Positions 1 through 9,222 of a stretch of 64,000 nucleotides of DNA are shown piece by piece. Under the pieces are notes generated by a model, which worked only from the letters and a program-made list of their open reading frames with translations, did not search any database and was not told the origin of the DNA. Source of the stretch: Coxiellaceae bacterium (GTDB lineage: Bacteria > Pseudomonadota > Gammaproteobacteria > Coxiellales > Coxiellaceae); contig JARGPC010000005.1 in NCBI GenBank assembly GCA_029212885.1, forward strand, positions 1-64,000, written 5' to 3'. A program made the position numbers and the translations under genes. Within the stretch, counting starts at the first letter, position 1, and every line of letters begins with the position of its first letter.

Positions 1-36
1 CTTGAATTTGACTTGATTTAGCTTGTTCGACTGTAA

Positions 37-750
37 CCCTGTTCTGGACCACGCCTGTTTTCGACACCCTATATTGAGGGTGAGTACCCTAGCGATGAGC
101 AGCGATTAACGGTTATGACTGACATGTTAGATCGAGGCTACATTATGCAAGACTGCAGGGATGCAAGAAATTTTATTGTTCGCGATGGTGTGGTGCACCC
201 GATTGACTTTGGTCAAGTACATACAGAAAAATCATGCCCGCGGTATTATTCAACCTACAAACGGATGGTGGTTGTTGAAAAAAAGAGACTCCTTGCCCAG
301 CTGGGGTATGATGATGTTAAATCAATGAATGAAACTAAAAATAAAGCTCAAAATACTGAATTTTTACAGCAGTTGTGTAAAAAAGCACAAACCAAAGTGC
401 ATAATCGCTTTTGGTCTTTGGGGATTGCCGGGAAGCGTGTACAAGTGGGTGATAAAAGTTATGTCGTTCCCGGGTATTTAGCAGCAACGATTAACCATAA
501 TAAAAATAAAACGAAATTATCACTGGCCAGCTTTAAGCTGCAATTATTGATTGGATTAAAGCAGAATGCTAAAACAAAAGTTAATCCCTCTACTTCACGT
601 GATGTGTGGACGAAAAAACTTTATGACGGTAAGCTTGGGCAAGACGGTAATGCTAATACGTTTTTTAGGGCGATGCTTGACGATAAGCAACCCAAGCAAG
701 CTTATAAAGAGCCGGTGGTATCGTCAGAAGAGCAGTCGCTTACACGTTAA
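37..750 (+). pseudogene. 5'-truncated kinase-like protein (C-terminal part)
   Basis: The first ATG is at 115, but the reading frame continues sensibly upstream to a stop at 34-36, and the extra residues (STPYIEGEYPSDEQRL) read like the hinge of a kinase fold. No Shine-Dalgarno precedes the ATG. Just after it comes a catalytic-loop-like stretch (QDCRDARNFIV) followed by HPIDFGQ, which resembles a DFG metal-binding motif. The rest (about 170 residues) is basic and unrecognised. Two in-frame stops (19-21 and 34-36) separate this from anything further left. I read it as the C-terminal remnant of a larger kinase-like effector gene, broken by truncation or frameshift; a short expressed protein from the ATG at 115 is the alternative. 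Confidence 0.5.
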
Positions 751-920
751 TTTGATATTTTAGTGGTTCCATCGCATTAATGCTTATGCTTACATCCACG
801 TAAGAAAATGCTTGCAAAATAAATCCACTTCCGCTAGTGTGGTTCATTCTTTGTTCAGTCCGGTTCCGGCGCGTATTTAATAAAAAATATTTTAACCCTT
901 TTTTATAAAGGAGAGCTGCT

Positions 921-2573
921 ATGTCCAGGTCAGGAGCGCGCGTATCGGATTTCGAAAAAAAATGTATTGTATCTAATTCTCTTTTACGCCAACAGCATGG
1001 CAGAACTGCTGATATCGAAGCGCTACACGCATCAGTGCGTGGTGATTATCATCTAGATACCTTAGCGATGCGATCTACGCCGATACAGAGCCAAGCTGAT
1101 ATTGAGGAAATGCTACAACAGCAGCAAGCATTGATTTATATCTATAACAACTTGAATCAGGATCCCTCGCCGGGATTTTTATCGCGATTTAAATTAACTG
1201 AGTTAGTTGATGAACTACCTAAACAAGTCGCAGAGCAAAAAAAGGTATGGCTTGAAGGTTGTAATCCTGATTATCGCAAGCAATTGTCGGCTATGTATGA
1301 CGATACAATTTATGTAACACAATCGGCAGTAGGTAGAAGCATAGATACGGTGTATCGTCAGCCATGGCAGCTTGATACGTCAGGTGAAGACCAAATAGAA
1401 GTGGTAATCAAAGATTTGGTTTCGATTATCCATTATTTGCGACATATGCATATGCATGGTTTAGTGCACACAAATTTGCAACCAAAAAATATTACGGTTA
1501 GCTCTAACCAGCAAATAAAAATAACGCAGTTACAGGATACGGAGCGTCATTACACGGTAATTGATGCGCCAATTAAACGATTACAGTCAGTGACTGTATT
1601 GAGCCAGTTCTCTCCGCCGGAAGTCTTGTTAGGCCAGGAAGATTGTTACTTGCTGTTAGCGGATGTATGGATGATTGGTATGATGGCATATTTTATGGCT
1701 ACGCGCGGTGATACTCCGTTTAGACTTAATCAAGAGGCATGGTCTGACCCTGCAAAGCGTATCAATGCAATAAAAAAACTGTATGAAGATAATCGCTTAC
1801 GACCAATACCAATTAATTTTAACTATGAAATCTTTCATAGTATTCGGGGGCAACGCTTAAAAAGCTTTATTGAGAAATGTTTAGATCCTAACCCCATGGT
1901 GAGACGCCTGTGTTTAGTAAGAAAAATGTTTGATGATCGGTTGTTTGCTAGTGAACCGAAATTGCAGCAATGGCGTGATGCATGCGATATTGATCGCGAT
2001 TTACATGCTGCAGCTCATGGTTGTCAATATACTACGGCAGAGGTGCGTGGTATGACGATGAATGCAGCACGTCGATATATTGCAGATCACAGTCGGTATA
2101 ATTATCGTCGTGCACGATTAGCGGCAAGGCCAACGAAGTGGAATGCTATACGCTCAATGTCGAATGTGCATCGCGTGGCAGTAGTTGCTGCTGTAGTTGT
2201 AGCGGTTGCTGGGGCTGTAACGGTTTGTGTGTTGGCGCCGCCGTTGTTATTTATTGCTGTGGTCAGCGCTGCTTCAGCTGTATTGGTAACGGGCAGTACG
2301 GTTGCAACCGGCGTTGTAGTCCGAAAAAGATATAAAAAAGCTAAAAGGGCTTTAAGTAATTTATACCAGCCGGCTAAATCTATAGATGACCAACTCAAAG
2401 ATGTCAATGAAAGTAAGCCGACTGTATCTGATGTAGTCAATACGGGTTATTGCCGCCCCAATCGTTTATCGGCTAAAGTGAGTTTTACGGGCTGTGTGCC
2501 ACAAGACACCGGATACGATACGGTTGAATTGAGTGACAGTGAAAGCTGTGAATCGAAGTGTTGTATGAAGTAG
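921..2573 (+). CDS. Kinase-fold (probable pseudokinase) protein with C-terminal membrane hairpin
   Basis: The 550-residue protein starts after a good ribosome site (AAAGGAGAG). A protein-kinase-like fold is visible from about residue 100 to 340. The catalytic loop reads HGLVHTNLQPKN (179-190), so the catalytic Asp is Asn185. The DFG position reads QLQ (203-205). The P+1 region is SPPEVLLG (231-238) and the F-helix is DVWMIG (248-253). Loss of the HRD and DFG aspartates argues for a pseudokinase. Residues about 418-467 form two hydrophobic segments followed by a basic RKRYKKAKR, and the C-terminus is Ser/Glu/Cys-rich. It is paralogous to the next gene (same motifs, hairpin and tail). A Dot/Icm effector role is inferred from architecture and context; no specific family was recognised. 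Confidence 0.75.
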   Translation: MSRSGARVSDFEKKCIVSNSLLRQQHGRTADIEALHASVRGDYHLDTLAMRSTPIQSQADIEEMLQQQQALIYIYNNLNQDPSPGFLSRFKLTELVDELPKQVAEQKKVWLEGCNPDYRKQLSAMYDDTIYVTQSAVGRSIDTVYRQPWQLDTSGEDQIEVVIKDLVSIIHYLRHMHMHGLVHTNLQPKNITVSSNQQIKITQLQDTERHYTVIDAPIKRLQSVTVLSQFSPPEVLLGQEDCYLLLADVWMIGMMAYFMATRGDTPFRLNQEAWSDPAKRINAIKKLYEDNRLRPIPINFNYEIFHSIRGQRLKSFIEKCLDPNPMVRRLCLVRKMFDDRLFASEPKLQQWRDACDIDRDLHAAAHGCQYTTAEVRGMTMNAARRYIADHSRYNYRRARLAARPTKWNAIRSMSNVHRVAVVAAVVVAVAGAVTVCVLAPPLLFIAVVSAASAVLVTGSTVATGVVVRKRYKKAKRALSNLYQPAKSIDDQLKDVNESKPTVSDVVNTGYCRPNRLSAKVSFTGCVPQDTGYDTVELSDSESCESKCCMK

Positions 2574-2691
2574 CTGGCTGGTATGTGAGATAATACATGA
2601 AAAATCATTTTTTCATGTGCTAATTTAAAAGGCTCGAATTTTTAGTAAATGGATTTCCCGTGTGGTCGTTGGTTCGCGTTGTCACTATTAA

Positions 2692-2699
2692 GGGGGGGG
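2692..2699 (+). promoter_or_regulatory. Homopolymeric G8 tract in the ribosome binding site
   Basis: An uninterrupted run of eight G lies between A residues 7 nt before the ATG at 2707 and is the only Shine-Dalgarno-like sequence for that gene. Slippage in such a tract would alter the SD-ATG spacing and could tune translation. The run is seen directly; phase variation is inferred. Confidence 0.5.
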
Positions 2700-2706
2700 A
2701 TTCAGT

Positions 2707-4632
2707 ATGTCACGTACAACACCTAAGGTGGGTATTAGTTGTCATGAGGCGCGAGTTATTCTTGATTTAGCTGGTAAATATATCGCTAAAAAGGTATCGC
2801 TCAGCAATGATGAGCAAGTGCGTCATCTATCGATTAACAATGGCGCTTATAAGGATTTACTTACCACTGGAACGGGTTTTTATTTGAGATTAGATCGTAA
2901 TAAGCCAATGAGTGATCGGCAGGTGAGGGAGTTAGCCAATCAAGTAAAGTGGATTCAGCGACGACATAAGAAATTGGTTGATCATCCTCATCCTACAATA
3001 CCATTGCAAGTGCGTGTGATGGACTTTACTGAGCCGGCGAATTGGGATTGTATGTCAGCGGATCCTGTTATTGAAGCCATACGTGTGCTGTATGAAAACG
3101 AAGGCACAGTACATAAGCCCACCGTGCGGGGGTATAAGAAATATGTGCGTCAAATTATTTGGGATGGCCTGTACGCCATTGAGGCTATAGATGGTGAGCC
3201 ATTAAGCAAGAAATATGCGGCAACAGCACTAGCCGACAATGAATCTGATATAGCAGATATTCCTGAAGCTAAGTCTGCTGATCGACTGCCATTAACGTCA
3301 TCGTTGCATACTATAAATGACTTGAAGCGTGATATGTATGCTATTACGGAAGGCTTAGCGCACTTGCATCAACATGGTTTTTCTCATGGAGATTTCGCGC
3401 CGAATAATATTTTGCAAACTGGAGAAAAGCAAAATTATATAATTGACCCTGATGATACCAAGCCACTTGATTATCGTGGTCGTCGTTTGTGGGATAATTT
3501 TAGTCGCTTTTCACCACCTGAGGTTTTATTTAAAGGACACAATGATGCGCCGGGTTTATTATCTGATATAAACGGCAGTTTAAAAGCTTACCCTGAAGCA
3601 ATTGATACATATCAGTTAGCCATGACGGTTTATTTTATGGTGACTGGTCATGCTAATCTTTTTAAGTTGCCCGAAGATGTATGGCAATCGCAATTTTGGC
3701 AGGATGCGCTTTGCAAACGATTAGCTAGATCCACTACGATACAATCGTTGGATAACTGGGGTTATTTAGATTTTAGTCATCCATTGTTTCATAATGCAGA
3801 TGGTGCCAACCCGGATGGTCCGCTGTTAAAAGCGTGGATACTGCAAGGGTTAACGATTGATCCTGATGAGCGATTAAAATATTCACCAGAGAAATTATTA
3901 GGCCATGAGTTTTTTAAGCGTGATGCTGAAGCGCTGGAAAAAATAAAAAGGTTTACTTCAGTTAATCGAGATATTGCTGCGATTGTTGGTAATGCAGATT
4001 CACCGCTTGAAGATCAGCTGGTAGTGCAACAATTAGCCGGTTCAAATGGGCGATTAACACGAGCGGCGGCGGTTTTATACCGTGAAGCAAGAAGGTATGG
4101 TTATAGTAATGTGCTAGCGCGTTCATGTGCTTATCCCGGTTATGGTCGTGCGGTGAAATCATTATCGACTACACATAAAGTTGTTGCGGTTACTGCTATC
4201 GTATTGGGTATAGCTGCGATAGTGGCCGCGAATGTGATAACGCTTGGTATACCTATAGTGGTGGCAGCTTGTGTGGTTGGTTCAGTGATGATCGTAGGCG
4301 GTGTGGGAGTTCCGTTAAATAAAGTGCGCAAACAAACTGAGCAAGCCGATAAAAGTTTGCGCACTGCACACCGCGGTATGTACGTTAAGTTCATCGATCA
4401 TCAATTGCCTAAGCAACAACATAGTAAATCGCAAAAAGAGGTCCCTCCACACAAACAAAGACAGCGAGGTAATCGTTGGCGTCAACGCATAGCGCGATGT
4501 CGGCTGCTTGGCTTAGGCAGGCCGAATCCAGTGCCGGGTATATTTGCTGTTGGGCGTGATTCATCAGATAGTGATAGTGAAAAACAACCACTATTGAAAA
4601 AAGTGCCGATCACTGCCCGGCCGTGCAGCTAA
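2707..4632 (+). CDS. Kinase-like protein with C-terminal membrane hairpin
   Basis: The 641-residue protein is a paralogue of the preceding gene. A kinase fold spans about residues 120-400. The catalytic loop is HGFSHGDFAPNN (223-234), which keeps the catalytic Asp229 and the Asn. The metal-binding motif is DPD (247-249) instead of DFG. SPPEVLF (269-275) fills the APE position, and the F-helix Asp is D300. It therefore keeps more of the active site than its neighbour. Hydrophobic residues 491-535 form a two-helix hairpin. The tail is very basic (570-600) and then acidic/Ser-rich (SSDSDSEKQ), as in the paralogue. It probably acts on a host membrane if secreted by Dot/Icm; that is inference. Whether it phosphorylates anything cannot be decided from sequence. 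Confidence 0.75.
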   Translation: MSRTTPKVGISCHEARVILDLAGKYIAKKVSLSNDEQVRHLSINNGAYKDLLTTGTGFYLRLDRNKPMSDRQVRELANQVKWIQRRHKKLVDHPHPTIPLQVRVMDFTEPANWDCMSADPVIEAIRVLYENEGTVHKPTVRGYKKYVRQIIWDGLYAIEAIDGEPLSKKYAATALADNESDIADIPEAKSADRLPLTSSLHTINDLKRDMYAITEGLAHLHQHGFSHGDFAPNNILQTGEKQNYIIDPDDTKPLDYRGRRLWDNFSRFSPPEVLFKGHNDAPGLLSDINGSLKAYPEAIDTYQLAMTVYFMVTGHANLFKLPEDVWQSQFWQDALCKRLARSTTIQSLDNWGYLDFSHPLFHNADGANPDGPLLKAWILQGLTIDPDERLKYSPEKLLGHEFFKRDAEALEKIKRFTSVNRDIAAIVGNADSPLEDQLVVQQLAGSNGRLTRAAAVLYREARRYGYSNVLARSCAYPGYGRAVKSLSTTHKVVAVTAIVLGIAAIVAANVITLGIPIVVAACVVGSVMIVGGVGVPLNKVRKQTEQADKSLRTAHRGMYVKFIDHQLPKQQHSKSQKEVPPHKQRQRGNRWRQRIARCRLLGLGRPNPVPGIFAVGRDSSDSDSEKQPLLKKVPITARPCS

Positions 4633-4974
4633 GATAACAACCAAGCTCAGTTGGTATCGGTAGTAAAAAAAGATAGCCATTGTGATGCTGCTGGTTGGAT
4701 ACTGGCTGCGCTTATCATAAGAAAAAAACCAAAAAATAATCATAAATATCAGATGGTTAAGTAACCCCTATGCCAGAAATTCGTCGTGAGTATTGGGATG
4801 TGATGGAACTGAACCCGAGGAACTGATCAAAAACTACACAAACCACGAGAGATCTGATAAAATGCCTGGAATAATAAAATAACTTAAAGATATTAAGTGT
4901 CGTTTTCAACCTTAACGAGTCCGATATCCGATCTGACATCGCTGTTGGAAGTCATCAAATGGGAAGCCGTAATT
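4633..4974. other. Intergenic region before the ankyrin gene
   Basis: About 340 bp without a supported gene if the downstream gene starts at ATG 4975. It is AT-rich with short ORFs only on the opposite strand. The one structure I see is a small inverted repeat, ACTTAA/TTAAGT with a 5-nt spacer, at 4882-4898. No clear promoter, terminator or RNA was recognised. Confidence 0.4.
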
Positions 4975-7900
4975 ATGCGAAGTAAAGGTAGTGGATTAGT
5001 AACGGACAGAGATGTTGCTGTAGCTGCAGATGGGGTACACGATACCACGCGTAATGCTGCTGTGGCTAAATTTTTATTTGAAGTTTTCCCGGGTTTGTTT
5101 GGTGCGGTATCAACTGGTGCAAGTGGTTCATCAAGTGCACGCGCGTCAGGGTTGTTTGCAGAGCGCCCTCTTGCTCCAGGCATAAAGGTTTTGGATTCTA
5201 GTGCGGCTATAGAAAACCTATTTAGCACCATGATCTCACTTAGTGAATCATGTGGCAGTGCTGCAGGTGCTGGAGCTGGTGCTGGTGGGGAATCAATGGT
5301 ACATGCTCCTATTAATCCAGAGTTGTGCTCGCAGGTTATCGCATATTGCCGCGCTAAAATGGCAGAACCAATCAATATGACATTAGACTCTGGTGTATTC
5401 CACTCCGTATCGACAGGCTATCAGCATGTGGTTATGCCGTTAGTAGATGTTTTAGCTGCTATCGCTACCTTGATATTAGATAAAAATAATATCTATTTTA
5501 GGGAGCCTGAGAAGCAAGCTGATCGCGTTGTAGAGCTGCTTAAAAGTATAAGCACTGTAATGCGTAGTGGTGTATGTCATACCGGTCAGCGTGATGCAAT
5601 AATTGGTGTGATTGATGGTGTGGAGTTTTATTTGGCGGGGTCATTAGTCAGTTATCACTTTCCAGCTAGCATTGCATCGTACTTTACTAGCTTACAAGTA
5701 AAGTATATCGGACATTTTTTGGAAGAAAAACAATCAAAGTCTTATGAATCTTACATGACCTTTATGTTGCACTGGCTAAGTGATGGCGGATTATCTACAG
5801 CAGAACTTGAAGAGATAAGGTCTTATTTAAATACAGGGGAGCGTAAAGGTTTATTAAATGCTGATTTACGTGAGGTAGGATTGAATGCTGATGAAGCAAA
5901 AATAATAGATAAGAAGCGTGATTATTTTGATGCTTATTTGCAGTATGTTGAACCTGTATTAGGCAACGATTTGTATTTGCATTCAGTGCAAGAGGTGTTA
6001 GCAATGAATGCTGAAGGTGCTATAGCTCACCTTGGGTATCTGAAGCTTCAGGTTAATGAATCAAAAACAGAAGATAGAATAGAAAGATTAAAACCACAAT
6101 TAAATAATTTTATTGTTATCCAAGCAATACGAAAAAAAATAAAACGATATAAAAGCATACTACTGTCTGTTGCGGAAGATAGAGTAGCAGAAGTGCTAGA
6201 GGCTGTTGAAGCTATCATCTCTGCATATGATGCAGCAGCATTTCCTTGTGAAAAACTTACTGATTCAGAAAAGGTATTGTTGGGTGCTTTTAATAAATAC
6301 GTGAACGACTTTAGGAGTGACCCATTAACACTGGAAGTTGAAAATATATTTGCAAAGTTATTTTCTGATGAATTCAGTGTGCATGCTAGAAAGTTAGACT
6401 GTGCTATATACCTAAATAAATTCCATATTGATTCTGCGTGGTTAGATGAACATTTTCCTGAGGTGAGTGCAGGTGGTGAGGTTAACTTTTCATTGTATGT
6501 CGCGAATAAATTGTTAGCGTTTTGTCTAACCAATAAGTTAGAAGAGTGGCCGGCGCGAACGAAGGATGTATTAAATCAATTAATTATTTACATAGCTACA
6601 CGTTTAGGTGTGGATGAGCCTGATACCGAAGAGAGAGAGCGTCATCGCCTATTAAAAGAGACAAGCTATCAGAAAGAATTATTAGCTCTATTAAGGCTGC
6701 TCGTAGATCAGCCGCTAGAAATCCCTGAGAGTGAGCTACTAGGCGAAATAAAAAAAATGTTACAATACTGTGTTAGGTATAACCTATCTACACCCATGGC
6801 TAAGTTATTCGCTTTGTTACCAGAGCCTGAGCAAGGTAAATTTTTACATGGTAACGCTCATGAATTAGGTAATGAGTACAGCGATTCTGCACCGTTGTTT
6901 ATAGCTGCATGCAGTGGCTATCAAAGTGTACTCCAGGCTTTATTGAAGATTAGCGGTTGTGATGTCAATGCGGCAAACTGTATTGGGATGACAGCTCTTT
7001 ACATTGCAGCGGGAAAGGGGCGTCTTGAAGTTGTTAAGTTTTTATTGGTAACTTCAGAAATAGATATTAATTCAGCAACAAATAAGGGATTTACAGCGCT
7101 TCACATCGCAGTGAGAAATGGGCATTTTGAAGTTGTGAAAATTTTATTAGCAGCTTCAGAAATAGATATTAATTCAGCAACAAATGAGGGATTTACAGCG
7201 CTTCACACTGCAGCGCAATATGGGAATTTTGAAGTCTTTAATGCCTTATTGGCCATTCCAGGAATAGATGTTAATAAGGCAGCAGATAATGGGATTACAG
7301 CACTTTACTTTGCGGCGCAATATGGGAATGTTGAAGTCGTTAATGCCTTATTGGCCATTCCAGGAATAGATGTTAATAAGGCAGCAGATAATGGGATTAC
7401 AGCACTTTACAATGCAGCGCGAAGTGGACACCTTGAAGTCGTTAAAGCCTTATTGGCTGTACCAACAATAGATATTAATAAAGCAGTAGATAATGGGATT
7501 ACAGCGCTTTACATTGCAGTGCTAAGTGGACACCTTGAAGTCGTTAAAGCCTTATTGGCTGTACCAACAATAGAAATTAATAAAGCAGTAGATAATGGAT
7601 TTACAGCGCTTCACATTGGAGCGCGTTATAGGCGCATTGAAGTTGTTAAAGCCTTATTAGCCATTCCAGGAGTAGATGTTAATAAGGCAGCAGATAATGG
7701 ATTTACAGCGCTTTACATTGCAGCGCAAAATGGGTACCTTGAAATAGTAAATTTATTACCTTTCAATGAGCAAGCTCTACGGGACAGTGCTAAAAAATTA
7801 AGAGATTTCTCAAGTACTATGTCAAAAGCTATTCAGCAGCGAATGAATAGGCACATTGGCAATGCGGCTGGTGATGAAATAGTAACAATAACGCCTAGTG

Positions 7901-7992
7901 AAATAGCAGGGATTATGGGATATACAGATGTTGCCGTCGCGATTAACTCAAAAAGGGATTCTGTAGTATCTGGGTTCGCTAAGCAATGTTAA
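4975..7992 (+). CDS. Large ankyrin-repeat protein
   Basis: The frame opens at a GTG (4897) lacking a convincing ribosome site. I prefer ATG 4975, which follows GGGAAG at 8-nt spacing and gives about 1005 residues. The first ~660 residues are largely helical with an Ala/Gly-rich patch (AAGAGAGAGG) and no recognised domain. The C-terminal third holds about nine 34-residue ankyrin repeats (G-x-TALxxAA..G..EVV..LL pattern), the last ending near 7760, followed by a ~75-residue tail. Repeats 4-8 are almost identical at DNA level. Ankyrin proteins of this design are typical Dot/Icm substrates in Legionella and Coxiella. The binding partner is unknown and no enzymatic domain is visible. Confidence 0.8.
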   Translation: MRSKGSGLVTDRDVAVAADGVHDTTRNAAVAKFLFEVFPGLFGAVSTGASGSSSARASGLFAERPLAPGIKVLDSSAAIENLFSTMISLSESCGSAAGAGAGAGGESMVHAPINPELCSQVIAYCRAKMAEPINMTLDSGVFHSVSTGYQHVVMPLVDVLAAIATLILDKNNIYFREPEKQADRVVELLKSISTVMRSGVCHTGQRDAIIGVIDGVEFYLAGSLVSYHFPASIASYFTSLQVKYIGHFLEEKQSKSYESYMTFMLHWLSDGGLSTAELEEIRSYLNTGERKGLLNADLREVGLNADEAKIIDKKRDYFDAYLQYVEPVLGNDLYLHSVQEVLAMNAEGAIAHLGYLKLQVNESKTEDRIERLKPQLNNFIVIQAIRKKIKRYKSILLSVAEDRVAEVLEAVEAIISAYDAAAFPCEKLTDSEKVLLGAFNKYVNDFRSDPLTLEVENIFAKLFSDEFSVHARKLDCAIYLNKFHIDSAWLDEHFPEVSAGGEVNFSLYVANKLLAFCLTNKLEEWPARTKDVLNQLIIYIATRLGVDEPDTEERERHRLLKETSYQKELLALLRLLVDQPLEIPESELLGEIKKMLQYCVRYNLSTPMAKLFALLPEPEQGKFLHGNAHELGNEYSDSAPLFIAACSGYQSVLQALLKISGCDVNAANCIGMTALYIAAGKGRLEVVKFLLVTSEIDINSATNKGFTALHIAVRNGHFEVVKILLAASEIDINSATNEGFTALHTAAQYGNFEVFNALLAIPGIDVNKAADNGITALYFAAQYGNVEVVNALLAIPGIDVNKAADNGITALYNAARSGHLEVVKALLAVPTIDINKAVDNGITALYIAVLSGHLEVVKALLAVPTIEINKAVDNGFTALHIGARYRRIEVVKALLAIPGVDVNKAADNGFTALYIAAQNGYLEIVNLLPFNEQALRDSAKKLRDFSSTMSKAIQQRMNRHIGNAAGDEIVTITPSEIAGIMGYTDVAVAINSKRDSVVSGFAKQC
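6985..7762 (+). repeat. 102-bp tandem repeats encoding ankyrin units
   Basis: Successive units begin with GGxxTTACAGC at 102-bp intervals (6985, 7087, 7189, 7291, 7393, 7495, 7597, 7699). Units at 7249-7308 and 7351-7410 share a long identical stretch covering the end of one repeat and the start of the next, and the units at 7453 and 7555 are nearly identical too. Such DNA-level identity indicates recent duplication or gene conversion rather than only protein-level constraint. Confidence 0.85.
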
Positions 7993-8184
7993 GATTGAAT
8001 TAAAATTACCCTAAATTAACGGACACTGATTTGTTGAGCTTTACTAGGTAGCAAAGAGGTGAATGAAATGAGTAGGCATGAATAGAGAAGGTGTTATGAA
8101 AATGCCGTTAACATTTTGATTAAAAGTTAAAAATCACATACAATCGCACCATTAATTTTCCCTGTCGTTATATTAAGGTGTTAG

Positions 8185-9222
8185 ATGCCCGTAGAAAATG
8201 ATCGTTTAATTCGTGCACTGTTGCGTCAGCCGGTAGACCGTACGCCTGTTTGGATGATGCGCCAAGCAGGGCGATACCTACCTGAATACCGTGCGGTGCG
8301 TAAGAAACTGCCAAATTTCATGCAGTTCTGTCGCACCATCGATGCGGTGACGGAGGTTACTCTTCAGCCGCTTGAGCGTTTTGCGCTGGATGCGGCAATT
8401 ATTTTCAGTGATATTCTGACCGTGCCACAAGCGATGGGTATTGATTTGGCGATTGAGCCGCAACGGGGTCCAGTGATACACAATCCGGTGACCAGTGCCG
8501 CTGATGTTGAAAAGTTAAGCAGTAACACAGTCGCTGAATTACAATATGTCTCCGATGCGATCATTTCAGTTAAAAAAGCGCTAAATAGTCGTGTGCCATT
8601 GATTGGTTTTGCAGGCAGCCCTTGGACGATTGCGACTTATATGGTTGAGGGCGGCAGCAGTAAGTTATTTCATGTGATTAAGCGCATGATGTATGCCGAG
8701 CCTAAGCTTATGCATGCTTTACTGCAGAAAATTACTGATTTAACGATTGATTACCTTGCGATGCAGGTTGATGCTGGTGTGGATGTGCTTCAAATATTCG
8801 ATAGCTGGGGTGGGGTGTTATCAACTACTGCTTATCAAACGTTTTCTCTTCATTACATGCAATGCATTGTAAAAGCCTTGAGGTCGAAGGGTGTAAAAAT
8901 ACCGATTATTTTATTTACTAAAGGTGGTGGTCAGTGGTTAGAGTTGATGGCAGCTACCGGTTGTGATGCTTTGGGTTTAGATTGGACAACCGATTTAGCA
9001 CTGGCACGCCAACGCGTTGGCGATCAAGTGGCATTGCAAGGCAACTTAGATCCAGCGGTCTTGTTAAGTACACCAGAAGCTGTGGCGGCAGAAACTAAAA
9101 AAGTATTAGACGCTTACGGTGAAGGTACGGGGCACGTTTTTAATTTAGGCCATGGCATCAACAAAGATACACCGATAGAAAACGTCGAAGCGATGTTTGA
9201 AGTATTTAAGGAAACCGTATGA
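8185..9222 (+). CDS. hemE: Uroporphyrinogen decarboxylase
   Basis: Cytosolic heme-pathway enzyme that removes four acetate carboxyls from uroporphyrinogen III to give coproporphyrinogen III. The 345 residues match the family length. The signature [15 protein letters not shown] lies at 21-35, the catalytic Asp in FSDIL at 76, and GFAGSPWT at 141-148. The start follows AAGGTG. The stop overlaps the next ATG by 4 bp (ATGA), so the two genes are probably translationally coupled. Nothing unusual was seen. Confidence 0.97.
   Translation: MPVENDRLIRALLRQPVDRTPVWMMRQAGRYLPEYRAVRKKLPNFMQFCRTIDAVTEVTLQPLERFALDAAIIFSDILTVPQAMGIDLAIEPQRGPVIHNPVTSAADVEKLSSNTVAELQYVSDAIISVKKALNSRVPLIGFAGSPWTIATYMVEGGSSKLFHVIKRMMYAEPKLMHALLQKITDLTIDYLAMQVDAGVDVLQIFDSWGGVLSTTAYQTFSLHYMQCIVKALRSKGVKIPIILFTKGGGQWLELMAATGCDALGLDWTTDLALARQRVGDQVALQGNLDPAVLLSTPEAVAAETKKVLDAYGEGTGHVFNLGHGINKDTPIENVEAMFEVFKETV

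Noticed and set aside
4893-5375. 160-residue minus-strand ORF at the start of the ankyrin gene
   Set aside because: It is antisense to a better-supported gene and has no recognisable domain.
6985-7762. CRISPR array
   Set aside because: The regular repeats are contiguous 102-bp coding units of ankyrin sequence with no spacers, and no cas gene is present.
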